Below are positions 22,172 to 32,927 of a stretch of 64,000 nucleotides of DNA, piece after piece. This stretch comes from Salvator merianae (lineage: Eukaryota > Chordata > Lepidosauria > Squamata > Teiidae), in assembly GCA_003586115.2 (NCBI GenBank), contig QVOM02000042.1:74039673-74103672 (forward strand), written 5' to 3'. The notes below the pieces were generated by a model. The model was not told the DNA's origin. It searched no databases and was given only the letters and a program-made list of their open reading frames with translations. How positions within the stretch are numbered: position 1 is the stretch's first letter; every line of letters starts with the position of its first letter. A program made the position numbers and the translations under genes.

Positions 22172-23130
22172 GTATTTCTGGTGACTGGACTGACAAAGCT
22201 TGCCCTTTTGATGTGATTTTAGTAAGATCTCCTGCCTCATCCAAAGATATTCTGGTCTAAGGATATTCTCTTTGATTCTATCTAAACATCTTGTCTGTTG
22301 TTTTCACCTTCTGTTTCCCTCAGCATTGCCAAGCACAATAATTATTTTCTAATCACTTGCACAAAGTATGTGAGTTTCTGTTGCTGATTATCACCACCAC
22401 AGAACAATAAAGCTTCATTTGGTCTGGGGATATTTGATTGGTAGTTTTCATAGCGTTTTTCTGAATAACAATCCTGCATAATTCAAAATTGTTTATATTT
22501 CTTCTCTTCATCTCTCTTAGTATTGGACTTTCATAGCTGTGCATTACTACAGAAAAAATTCTGATCTTTGAATCACAGTTTCACTAAGAGTCATCACAGT
22601 AGTGTAACCATCTGCATGATGCCACTACTTAAACTTCAGTTTCCAAAGACAAGAATGATTATTACCTTAACTGCTTGTCTAAAAGTGTCTGCTCTACATG
22701 GAGGAAATTTCAAAGGGAGATTATGATGCGAAACTGCTAAGAGTTTATTCAAAAAACTTTTATCCACTTAAGCATGAATAGAACAGTTGTTTCATGTGCC
22801 ATGGCAGATTATCTTAGAAACACCAGATAGCATGGTGAATGTTATGCCCACTGGAATATGTAAGGCTCTAATTTGCCATTGCTACAATGAGAAATTTCAT
22901 AGGGATTATGGCAAGTGCAGTCCTGTCAACATCTGCAAAACATCAGGTTTGGAGAAACTTCGTTGAGGTGATTGGCTCGTCATCTCCTCTATAATACCGT
23001 TTTGCTTTTAGGTGATTGCATTACACAAGGAAAGTCACTTTTTGCCAGTGTGATTTGACCTCCTAAGTACCACAGTCTTACATTGGTAGATAGGCCTTCA
23101 TTCCACAGGGTCACTGGCATACTGGTAGAC
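22172..23130. other. Non-coding stretch, nothing recognised
   Basis: No supported feature. Confidence 0.3.
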
Positions 23131-23362
23131 CAGGGCCATGTCCACACTGGGCTGGTACACCAGCTTAGGGTACCCTCTGGAATGCACCAACTGCACTATA
23201 GATTGGTCCCGGTAGACCACTTCCTCTGCATTGAGTAAGACATTGAAATGGGCTACAGCGTGAAATTGGCACCACAGCCTGTTCCAAGCATGGATTGCTT
23301 ATAAGCTGTCTGCACATGGACCATGGTCCGGTATACTGTGTCCAGCACCATTAGTGCTTGTT
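23131..23362. mobile_element. Possible relative of the Harbinger-like family
   Basis: CAGGGCCATGTCCACACTGGGCTGGTACACC at the left and GGACCATGGTCCGGTATACTGTGTCC at the right share the vocabulary of the elements at 29485, 32777 and 61636 (CCGGTATACC, GGACCATGG, a GGCC start). The ends are not clear enough to define. Confidence 0.35.
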
Positions 23363-24579
23363 GAGAGAATAGATAGACTTGATGGTGATTCTGAGAATAT
23401 GTAAGACACTTGTTAAAATATGTTGGGAGGGTTAAGTATTCATCTGAATGATTACTCTGCCTTTGAAACAGAGACATTAAACATTGAGCTGATCAGTCTG
23501 CTAAATGTTTATACCACAATTTTTGATCATATGAGCCTTACAGTACCTTAGAATTGCTATCAGTAGCCTTATACAAGAAGTTCAACACTACTCTTGCACT
23601 ACACTTAACTAGGGTTTTAATTATATACTGGTTATTGGATTATATCCCTTCATGATGGGAAGGCAATCAATCTGACCATCCAGACCATTTTTGTCCCATC
23701 TCTCTCTCACAGCAAGACTTCAAACTTTTTACTGAGATTTTGACGGAGCATCTTTCACTTGCAATTCCTAACTTGATTTCTGATGTTCAATATGGATTTC
23801 TCCCTGTACATCAGATCATGGATCCTGTAAGAGTAACACTGAACATCATAGAGCATTATAGTACATTTGGTCATCCTTTGTCCTCATGGGAATTGACATG
23901 TATAAGGCTTTTGATTCAATTGATCATGACTTTCTCATGCTTACCCTTAAGAAATTTCAATTCAGATCAAAATTTCTAACAGTGGTCAAAAATATGTATA
24001 AATCAGCAACTGCAAGAATAATAACTAATGGTTGCACATAAGAACCATTTAAACTGAAAAGGGATACAAGATATGGTTGTTCAATGTCTCTCTTACTTTT
24101 TAACTTTGCCCTAGAGCCACTTCTCAGAACCATTACAACCAACACCTTGATAAAAGAACATAAAATTCAAGAGATACATGTGGTGTTTAACACTTGGTTT
24201 TCTTTCTCTCAAACCCTGTCTGCTCCTTTCCAGTCTTGTTAACTCTCTGTGACTCTTATGCATGAGTCTGAAATTCTATGCAGCAATATACCACCGGTCA
24301 TCAAACTGCAAAGGATATCTAAGTTTAAATTTTTAAAAAGTTTAAAATACTTGGGCATTTATTTATACATACACATAAAAAAGACAGTGAAATTTGCATA
24401 TAAGTCAACATGGAAGAAAACAAGGGTGGAGCTAATGACATGGTACAATAAATACCTGTCCCTCTCTGGCAGACTAGCAGCATTGTGGATGATGAGTTTC
24501 CCAAAATTGTCATTTATATTCCAAATACTCCTCTACCTCCATCTAAAAGCATGTTCAAAGATATTCATTCTAATTTTAT

Positions 24580-24937
24580 ATACCCTACTACACTGCCATT
24601 TTTACAGAGAGATTTGCACAAAATTTATCACTCCTATTGTGCAATGAACTCCAGGAAGCGGAGATGAGTGCTATGTAAAGTATTTAACAGACGATAAAGA
24701 AGCCCATATCACTTTAAATGTGGCTAGGTTTTGTGCTGCAGCCATAAAATTAAGACAAATGGTCAATTATTTTAACGAATAACGTTTTTAGTACATTTGT
24801 TACAAAATATGTTAATTTTATATGCTCAATACAGAAAATATTTTATTCCATTAATGCTCCAAAGATTTAAACTGTTTATAGCTGTATATTGTGTTATTTA
24901 AACACTGTGTACTTCTGGTCTGTGACCATAATAAACT
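24580..24937 (+). mobile_element. LINE 3' end nested in L1
   Basis: A frame with KVFN…YHFKCG / TDDKEAHITLNVARFCAAAIKLR is like the C-terminus of I/Vingi-type LINE proteins (compare GSNFYTTKQVALFLHRSSQI in the 16-kb copy). The 3' end is CTTCTGGTCTGTGACCATAATAAACTCATTCATT. L1 coding text is on both sides. Flanks CATTCTAATTTTA (left) and CATTCATTTTAC (right) may be a worn target duplication. It is a different family from the 17745 end. Confidence 0.6.
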
Positions 24938-25615
24938 CATTCATTTTACAAAATTTTTGTTCAGAAATTAAGAAAAACATGTTTCACTAAGGCCCTTCTT
25001 ATGAAATACATCCAACAGGGTAGATGGGGATTTTCACATCTCAAACATTTTTATGAAGTATTTCAATTATAACAACTAATAGGGCTGAAAGTCCCAACGA
25101 TCCCAAAATGGGCAAAAACGGAAGGTTTTCAAGATGATTTTTTTTTCACTCATCCATGGTCTGTACCTCTGAATAAAATCAAATGTGACAAAGGAGTCCA
25201 CTCCATTTCTTTCAAATAAATGGAGAAGCTAAGTTTAATGATCAACTGACTGCAGCACTACAAGGTATATCTTCTAATTCATCAGTTTCTAAAGTACTTC
25301 ATGATTTCTAGAATAGTACTGACATGTCCTTTGGAATTAATAGGGGATTAACACCTTTCCATTAAAACCCTTTCAGTAAATAATGAAAAAATTCATGGGA
25401 TGTACCAGAAGCTTAGTATCTAAAATATATTTATGCCTACAGTCTCAGAGACTCACAGCTGATAAAACTGAAGCACATTTGGCAAGGGGATATGAAGACT
25501 GAAATTCAGATACAGGAATGACAATGAATGCTATCATTTCAGTTTTGTGGGCCCTCTGCCAATATCAGAGAAACGTAGAGGAAAATGGCACACCAGTGGT
25601 ATGCTATGGTGATTC

Positions 25616-25763
25616 ATTTGTAGCAGTTTTGTGGCTGCTCAGTTGTTTTTGACTCTTTCAGAAGCCAAATCTTCTGAAGATGGACATCATAGCTATACCC
25701 AAAAGCTTAGGTTTCCAGAAGAACTATGGAACACGTCACAGCAGCCCCAAAACTGCTACAAAT
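25616..25763. mobile_element. 148-bp element with ~23-bp terminal inverted repeats, nested in L1
   Basis: The left end ATTTGTAGCAGTTTTGTGGC TGC and the right end, reverse complemented, ATTTGTAGCAGTTTTGGGGC TGC differ at one position. The related copy is at 11667-11803. No target duplication is clear. It has no coding capacity. Confidence 0.7.
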
Positions 25764-26280
25764 AAGATTGAATCTGGCTGTGAAAGCCTACATTCTAGCA
25801 TATGCTGACTGAAATAATTTTCTTTGTTAAGAAGGTTCCATGTAACTGTTGACACTGCTCAAGTCAGAGGGAGACTTGCTTTCATCTATGGTGATCCTAT
25901 GACACTGTAGCTATCTTCTGGGCAGAAATACATCGAGAAATTCAAGATATAATTAATGAGTCTATTGTGTTCTCTCCTGTCCTCTGTCTGTTACATATTT
26001 ATGAAGGACCCAATTCTTCTATCAAATCTAAATCATTACCTAATTATCTCTTATTAGCAGCCAAGATGCGTAAAATTGGAAGATTCATAAAACATTAGCT
26101 CTAAAAGCTGGTATAACTGATTTTGGGGAATTGTTTTGGATGAGGGTATTTCTCTGCCAAAGGAATAATACTTAGCCAAATAGAAACCATTACTGTCTAA
26201 AATTAATCAGAAATCAGATACAAAAATTCCCTATCACCCATTATTCGATTGGGTTAAGTCATAAAAGTCATATATGAGGT

Positions 26281-26865
26281 TGCTATGCATATAAATCAAA
26301 CAGGCAAATGTACAGGCCCGCCTCCTGGAGCAAACATGCCCCCAAAACACACTTCCTCCAAAATGAAGGTAAGAAATTTATTTGCCAGCAAATAAAGAGC
26401 ACTTGGGGCTTTTGCCACAAAACAAGCTAAGAGAACATTGTAGTTATACGTCTTTTATACTTTTTATAGTTTTAACTTCTATTGGCCACTTCTACTATAA
26501 GCATCATTGCATGTTCATTACTATTCATTACCAGCCCTTACATACATTCCCATACATTGTGTGTCCTTGCAAATGATCTGTGATGAAACAGGAGGTATGT
26601 TTTAAGCTCCTATTCCTTCAACCTTTTACCTACTTTTCTCTACTTTCACTTTTTCTAGCATCCTTATCTTGAGTCTTGTTCATGCCTTCTGGACCTCCGG
26701 CCTTAACAAGTGTTCTGTCCAACACTCCCTATCTGGGCTACTTTCCCATCTTTGCAAGGTTCCTATTTCTAGCCAAGCAGGCAAGCAAGTTATATGACCA
26801 AGTTATAAGCAATGGCAGGAGCAAAAATCCGTAATTATAAAATAGTGGCTATGCTGGGCTTCACA
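26281..26865. mobile_element. Solo-LTR-like insertion in L1, 585 bp
   Basis: The insert begins TG and ends CA and is flanked by AGGT on both sides (26277-26280, 26866-26869). The related L1 copy at 46254-46615 carries the uninterrupted site: its reverse complement reads TATATGAGGTGAGCTGTGCTG, matching TATATGAGGT before the insert and AGGTAAACTGTGCTG after it. An AATAAA lies at about 26391 if read on +. TG…CA ends with a 4-bp duplication fit an ERV or Gypsy LTR. The orientation and family are not established, and no internal retroviral region is present. Confidence 0.65.
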
Positions 26866-27080
26866 AGGTAAACTGTGCTGCATTACCAAACTGATATTCA
26901 TTTTTTAAAAAAATTAATTTATTATACGATTAATAAACAAATCTGCACTAGAGGTGTAACTGCTCTGCCTACTGTTATTGTTGTTACAATATGCTTATAG
27001 TTAATGATATGATAAGTATGATGCATTTTTAATTTTCAGAATTATACAGTGCTTTTTACATTCTGTTTTCACAGTAAAAA

Positions 27081-28640
27081 AATTCAGTGAAAGAACAAAA
27101 AATGCTTTCTACCAATTTATTTATATCTTTCATATGCACCAGTATTTGTTGTCAGTTGCAGTCTATGTTAGCATGATCACAGAAACTTCCTCCAATATAT
27201 ATACTGATGTTGTTGCTCTTCTTAACTAGTAGTAAGTCTGTTCTAAAATACTGCCGCACAGACTTCACCACTGATTTCTGAACAAATTTTCTATTTTTCT
27301 CTACTTCACAGAAGAGTCAGAGAACATAGCTGTCAGGAAAGCCTAAATAAAAAAAGAAGTGTACCCTATCTTGGCAAGGATTATAAAGGCTTAAAGGAAT
27401 AAGGACTAGAAAAACCTATAGAAGTCTTTTCCACTTCCATTAACAAATCAAGGACTTAGAAGTCCTGATTCTCCAAATTCTTGTGGATACATTAATCTAT
27501 GATCTAATAAATACTTTTGCAGTTATATTGTAATCTCTATATTGAAACATTAGTTTTGATGCTTTAAAAAGAAACCTTGATTTTCCAAATTCATATTTGA
27601 AGATGATCACTTCAGCGCAGAGCATTTGGGATAGGTGCTTTGAGTAGAACAGTAGGCCATAGTCACAGCAGCTGGCTTACAAACTATAAGTGCTTTAGAA
27701 TGCCATTCTTGATTTCAAACCATGATTTTCACCTATGCAAGCACATTTCTGCCCAGAATAAATTATCTGAAATTTAGCAGTGCCAAATACTTAGGTATTC
27801 AAGGCAAGCATACAATCTATTGTTCCTTGCATGAACAACAGATAACCCTCTTTTCCCCTTATAAACATACACAGTTTTTGTAGGAAGTAAAAGACCACGC
27901 TCAGTTTGTGTTTGTTAGTGTTTGGCAAACTGCTAAATTTTAGATCTAGGTCAAGCTGTTTAGGTCTGCAAAAACTGAGCTGCAAGAGTTCTTTATTGAC
28001 TTCGTTTGAAAGCTAAGCAACATAAATTATACCCAAAGCTCTCTGGATTTTCCATTTTTTACCCTGAGAGATTTATGTTGATTGCACATAATAGTATTTC
28101 TATATGGTCCTATAAAAGGAGTTGCCTTACCTATCCTTGATGTCTCAGAGATTCATTAGAAAAACAAGAATTTTTGGCAGCTAAGGCAGATAGTGATGTG
28201 ACATAAATATACTGGCTAGTAATGGATAGTTTAAAGTGTGCCTGAGGTCAAGCCTCAGTGGACCCAACCTCTGCCCTGAAAATTCAATTCTCTGTCCCTA
28301 GGTATGTGTGATTTAGCTGTAGAAACTTAATAAGGAAAGATGTCCAATACATGTTAATGTGCATTCTCTTCTCTGAATAACATGTGTACACAGGAGCCTT
28401 GGGCTCCAGACATTGGTGGTGGTGAATGCAATACATTGAGACTTTTACACCGGCAAGTCCCAGTTCATGAAACAGAAAAAAAACAAGTCTATTTTAAGTA
28501 TGGGAGAATGTATGTTGCTGCTACTGTTTCCTTGGTTAGCAGGCTTCTATGCTGTCTTTTAATAGAACATGCCAGTGTCAAGACTTTAGCTTTCTCAGTA
28601 TTTCTAAACTAAGTTGTCCCTTAAAAAGAGTTTCTGGGAC
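27081..28640. other. Non-coding stretch, nothing recognised
   Basis: No supported feature. Confidence 0.3.
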
Positions 28641-28970
28641 TAGTGTCCTGATAAGACTTATTTATTACTTATTTAAAATATTTATATACTGCTTCCTATT
28701 AAAATAATAATCTCAAAGTGCAATATAAAGAATAAAAACTACTAAAATCATAGTAGTTACATAAAAATATCATTAAAATGAAAGATGGGAGAAACAAACA
28801 AACATTCACTCTGGAAAGGCCTTAGTGAAAAGACAGGTCTTCAACGGGTGCCTAAAAACCAGAAGTTTAGGTGCCCTACGGATATCAGATTGGAGACTAT
28901 TCCAGAGGTGGGTACCTCTCTTGAACAGATCAACTGGCTATGCTTCAGGGATGTCCTGTCTCCCAGAGCA
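28641..28970 (-). mobile_element. LINE tail, antisense
   Basis: TTATTTATTACTTATTTAAAATATTTATATACTGCTTCC opens it on the + strand. GGCCTTAGTGAAAAGACAGGTCTTCAACGGGTGCCTAAAAACC and GATTGGAGACTATTCCAGAGGTGGG follow, as in the antisense tails of squamate L2/CR1-like LINEs (compare 443-815). Confidence 0.5.
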
Positions 28971-29480
28971 GGGAGGATTTCCCAGCTGCCAATGGCTCAG
29001 CCAACAACCAGCTACAAATGGCAGATGTACTTGACTAATTTCCACGATAAAGTTTACACAATCAGTTTGATTACCAAAGCCAGAGGAGCCGATGAGAAAA
29101 GTAAACAAGGTAGGAGCTGGGGTCAAAAAGCCAGTGCAGAATCAGGAACATGGAGATTGCTTGAAAGACAGATTGTCAACAACCCCTGATGCATGTTTTT
29201 CCTGGCCTTTTATCCTTCAGGCTCAGGCAAACAGTGGGAAGGGTGTGGGAAGCATTCCCTCCTCTTTTCCTGTAGCCTTAAAGCCCTAAGCATATTAACC
29301 TTTTCCTGCCTCTGCTGGCTAGGGAGAGGTCTCTCCACCTGTGCCTATGGGAAGGCCCAGGTCCTGGAGAGTCTGTGCCACTTGGGTCAGGGTCTTCCAG
29401 CCTTGAATGGGGTGTGCTGGTGCCCTGTCCTCATCTGAGGAGTCGGAGGAATCCACTGCCATGGGTGCAGGGCAGGGCAT
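28971..29480 (-). repeat. GC-richer unclassified repeat, possibly LTR-derived
   Basis: This stretch is clearly richer in G+C than its surroundings. On the minus strand it has a promoter-like GGATAAAAGGCC near 29212 and starts TGTCATGCCC at 29483. The style resembles reptile LTRs but I could not find paired ends or a target duplication. It directly abuts the Harbinger-like element at 29485. Confidence 0.35.
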
Positions 29481-29484
29481 GACA

Positions 29485-29910
29485 GGGCATTTCTGCACTT
29501 ACACTAGTTAGAACCTGGACCTTGTCCACATGCTATGGTGGACTAGGGAGGCCCCACCCTTTCTGGTACACTCCATCCTCACAAGATGGAGTGTAATCCA
29601 GATCAGGAGGTACAAAATGGTCTCCCTGTCTGGTTTAGATCCAGAATACTGGTATACCTTTATAAAGAGGTCTGCTGGTATATTAGAGCCATAGGGGAGT
29701 TATTTTAGCAGTGCACCTTGTTGATCTGCTGAAATGGGTCACCCAGAGGCTTTGAGACCAGCAACTTTTGTTCTTGACCGTTGGGGCCAGCTCTGAAGCT
29801 CATGCAAGCTTCAGGGTGGTGAAAGTGCTGTTCCAAAACAAATCAGGACTAGCCCCTGCCTGATCTGGACCCCCAGATTTAGACCTGCACAGGGAAATGT
29901 AGAAAGGCCC
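29485..29910. mobile_element. Harbinger-like non-autonomous DNA transposon
   Basis: The left end GGGCATTTCTGCACTTACAC and the reverse-complemented right end GGGCCTTTCTACATTTCCC are the family termini. The interior has CTGGTATACC, an internal inverted pair (ACTCCATCCTCACAAGATGGAGT at about 29567) and no coding frame. Flanking trinucleotides are ACA and TCA, so a target duplication is not proven. Confidence 0.55.
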
Positions 29911-30150
29911 TCAGTATGCTTCTGACCAAAAGATAAGTTCTACTTGACTGCCAGTCACAGCTTGCTGGTATTAAGCCCTGATAAATCTTTTCCAGTTAGA
30001 GGAAGAACGTGCAAGCATAAAGAAACTATTTTGAACTTTTTGGTACCAAAAGTTGGTTGCCTTAAAATAGGTTCACAGAATACAAAGTATAAGCAATGCC
30101 CTTGTTACATGCCACATCATGTAAATACTGATGAAAGTATCATATTTAAA
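29911..30150. other. Non-coding stretch
   Basis: Short spacer between two DNA elements; nothing recognised. Confidence 0.3.
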
Positions 30151-30159
30151 CACTAAGTG

Positions 30160-30503
30160 CTAGGGATGTGCACAAAAAAAGTTCATTTTTGATTCGTTTT
30201 CAAACGAAAATCTACAGTTATACTTCATCAGTGAATTTCATTGTCGAAAAATGCATTTTTTGCATTCATTTTTGTATTTTTCGCAGTGTTTTCCCATTGA
30301 AAATGGCATTGAAAGTTTTCATGGTTTAAACACAGCGAAAAATGCATAAATTCGTCAAATTTCATTTTGGCAAAAAAGTAGGCTTTTTCATTTTTGATCA
30401 AAAACTGTAAATGTGAATAAAGTCATTTTCATTTTGATGCAAAAAATTGTGAAAATGAAACTTCGTACAAATTTTTGAATGCAAATTAAAATTTGCACAT
30501 CCC
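30160..30503. mobile_element. hAT-like non-autonomous DNA transposon, 344 bp
   Basis: The ends CTAGGGATGTGCACA and (reverse complement) GGGATGTGCAAAT are inverted repeats. CACTAAGTG lies on both sides (30151-30159 and 30504-30512), a 9-base direct repeat that includes an 8-bp ACTAAGTG duplication as expected for hAT. The inside is AT-rich with many GAAAAATGCA / CATTTTTCG echoes in both directions. No transposase. Confidence 0.75.
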
Positions 30504-30555
30504 CACTAAGTGTCTAAAGACCATAACAATAACAAACATGTCACAATTTCCTAAA

Positions 30556-30862
30556 TGTGTGAAAGATGTAATTTATTATCTCCTAAAGGAAAGCAGTCTT
30601 GACTGCTCATTGGAAGGACAAATACTGAAGCTAAAGCTCATATGTTTTGGCCGCACAATGAGAAGAGAAGGTGCTATGCTGGGAAATCTTGAGTGCAAAA
30701 GAAGAAAAGGACAGTAGAGGACAAGATGGATAGTATCATGGAAACAACAAACATGAGCTTGGGCAAACGTCAGGAGACAATAGAGGACAAAAGGGCCTGG
30801 CATGCTAGGGGCCTTGGGGCCTTGAAGAATTGAGCATGACTGAACAACGATGATGATGATAA
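30556..30862 (+). mobile_element. BovB (RTE-clade) LINE 3' end
   Basis: The frame 30590-30715 reads SLEGQILKLKLICFGRTMRR EGAML… and then CKRRKGQ, which is the BovB ORF2 C-terminus (compare 'SLEGLMLKLKLQYFGHLMRR … RRRRGQ'). Beyond it come ATGGATAGTATCATGGAAACAACAAACATGAG and GAATTGAGCATGACTGAACAACG, then a (GAT)n tail, matching the BovB 3' end. BovB is known to have spread horizontally among vertebrates and is common in squamates. The copy is severely 5' truncated. Confidence 0.85.
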
Positions 30863-32776
30863 CACAATCTAAGCTAGTTATGCTTCTGAGAAGAATGTTT
30901 TTCTGCAACAGTTTATGTTTTCAAGCTCCTGATAGGATAGGAACAATGGTGGTTAGAAACCCTCCATAGCCAAAGGATTCCTCTTTAACTGTGGTCCTTC
31001 AATACCTTCTGAAGTAAGATTCCTAAATTCTTCAGCCACAAATAGCTTATTTCTTTACTGAACCCATTTTGAAGGTCAAAATTACAGCAGTTTTATGCTA
31101 TTATCTTATGTACTGTTAGCTTCCAATGTTCGTTCTTTGCTTCTTTGCCTATATCTCCACTACCCTGCAGAGATGCTCTACCTTGACACTAGGTAAAGCA
31201 TCTCCACTGGTCCCTGTGGTGAAGTAACTGGGGACCCATGTTTCTGCACCTGTGGTGAGTGAACTTCACTTTAAAGTTAAAGTGGGAATTTCCATTCTGA
31301 AGAGGCCCTGACCCCTTAATTCTGCAGTATTTTATGGAAACATGAGTCAGATTATGAGGCGACCAGACCAGAAAAATCAGCCTTGGTGTGCAGGTATTGG
31401 CTCTTATCAGCACAATGTGGCTGGCAATGATGGAAAGGCCCTGCTACACCAGCCAAGCAACACTGGAGACATCTTACCTTCACCCAGCTTACTGAGACAT
31501 GAGGGGAGACACAGCATCTGTTTAATAATGAAAGTTTTATTTTCTTCCTGTTTCACCTTGCACTTCATCTTGGAAAAAGAAAGGGCATAAGCTTACTGAT
31601 GTCCCTTATTTACCATGACGGCTACTTCTGCATATATTTTCCATGATGGCCAGCATGTCTAATGCATATTGAATGAAAGCCCTTTTAAAGGTTGTGTAAG
31701 AGGGAAAGAACTGCTTTGAAATGTGATTTGTTTCAGCTTTTTGAAACAATCATTTCACTGTGTTGAAGGGAACTGAAGGTTAGCTGTACACTTCAACACT
31801 GTGGTTAGTCATCTTTGACTTTAGAAAGGTCTTTGCGTGTCAAAATGAAAGGATTGATTGCTTTCCAATAACTACTATCGGGTATATTTGGAAAATGGAT
31901 TTGGAAATACATTTTTTCTATTTTTAAAGTAACTTTTCATTACAAATCAATAATGCATGTTTAAGAAAAGCAAAGGAGGATGGTATTCCATTTACTCATT
32001 TATTGATGGGAAGGATTTAACAAATGAAAGCATAATCAATCCATGAGTTCAAAGGACATTTAGACCCATTTCTGCTCACGTAGCAGATATACGCCGCCTA
32101 AGAACAGAATTAAAGTTAAAGAACAGAATTCCCACTAACAATAGCAGTTCGCTTGTGTAGGCCTTGATCTGTATAGGATCTGCATCAGAATTTGCCAGTT
32201 CTTCTTCATACCATTTCACAGCTTTATTTAAGAAAAAATGAATTTTACTATGTAGAAAGAGCCTCCTTCCGACCAGTGGCTGATCAAGCCAAAGGCAGCC
32301 CATTCAACTAATTATTGCAAGTGGCCATTTTCTTGGCTTTACAGCCCCAGGTAGGCACCCAGTATAGGTTAACAGAGTCCTGGCAATGTGTAACTGACAT
32401 CTATTATTTGATGTGGGAGACCAGCATGCTCAGCACTGAAGCCAAGTTTTGGCTGGCATTTTTAAATCTGTGGCTAAGACCGAATTCAATTCCCTCAGGT
32501 CTGTTTCCTTGATCCTAATACATACATTCCAATCTAGAGCATGGAAAACATAATCCACAAACTACTTATGTGTGGCCTTTATTTTTTACCTGAGTGTTTG
32601 ATATCCTTGGAGATAAGTCAGTCAGCCCATTTATGGTGATCAACAATTAGAAATAAAGTAAGAATAAAAATTAAAGTTGGTTACAAACAACATGATATTG
32701 AAAAGTGTTGAAGTATTGATAAAATGTTTGCTCAGAAATAGTTAAAAGGGTTTGCATTGAAGATTAACAAACCCTA
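30863..32776. other. Non-coding stretch, nothing firmly recognised
   Basis: A minus frame at 32076-32303 (KAVKWYEEELANSDADP) looks moderately protein-like but has no recognisable family or exon boundaries. Confidence 0.3.
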
Positions 32777-32927
32777 GGCTTGTTTCTGCACTGGCTGGTA
32801 TACTCGACCAGCAACTGTACTAGGAGCCTCCCTTCTGGGCATGGTCTCCCTTAGACCATATCAGCCTGCGTAAGGGAGGCTCCTGCTATGCTTGCTGGTC
32901 CGGTATACCAGTCAGTGCAGAATCACC
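32777..32927. mobile_element. Palindromic Harbinger-like MITE, 151 bp
   Basis: Left arm GGCTTGTTTCTGCACTGGCTGGTATACTCG and reverse-complemented right arm GGTGATTCTGCACTGACTGGTATACCGG pair along most of the element; both arms carry GGAGCCTCCCTT. CTA flanks both sides (32774-32776, 32928-32930), a 3-bp target duplication. Confidence 0.7.

Larger units (their letters stand above)
23640..27080 (+). mobile_element. L1 LINE, 5' truncated and decayed, with three later insertions
   Basis: The frame enters at about 23640 with a degraded 'YRPISLLN' motif (FCPISLS…DFKLFTEILTEHL), then ISDVQYGFLPVHQIMDPVRV (compare 'ISDQTGFIKGRQIMDNIR'). Later come a palm B remnant (RYGCSMSLLLFNFALEPL at about 24065-24120) and the thumb motif (FKFLKSLKYLGIYLYI at about 24330, then MMSFPKLSFIFQILLYL). 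The C-terminal region and 3' untranslated region continue to about 27080, with matches to the antisense copy at 46254-46615. Stops and shifts are frequent. Inserted into it are 24580-24937, 25616-25763 and 26281-26865. Confidence 0.8.
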
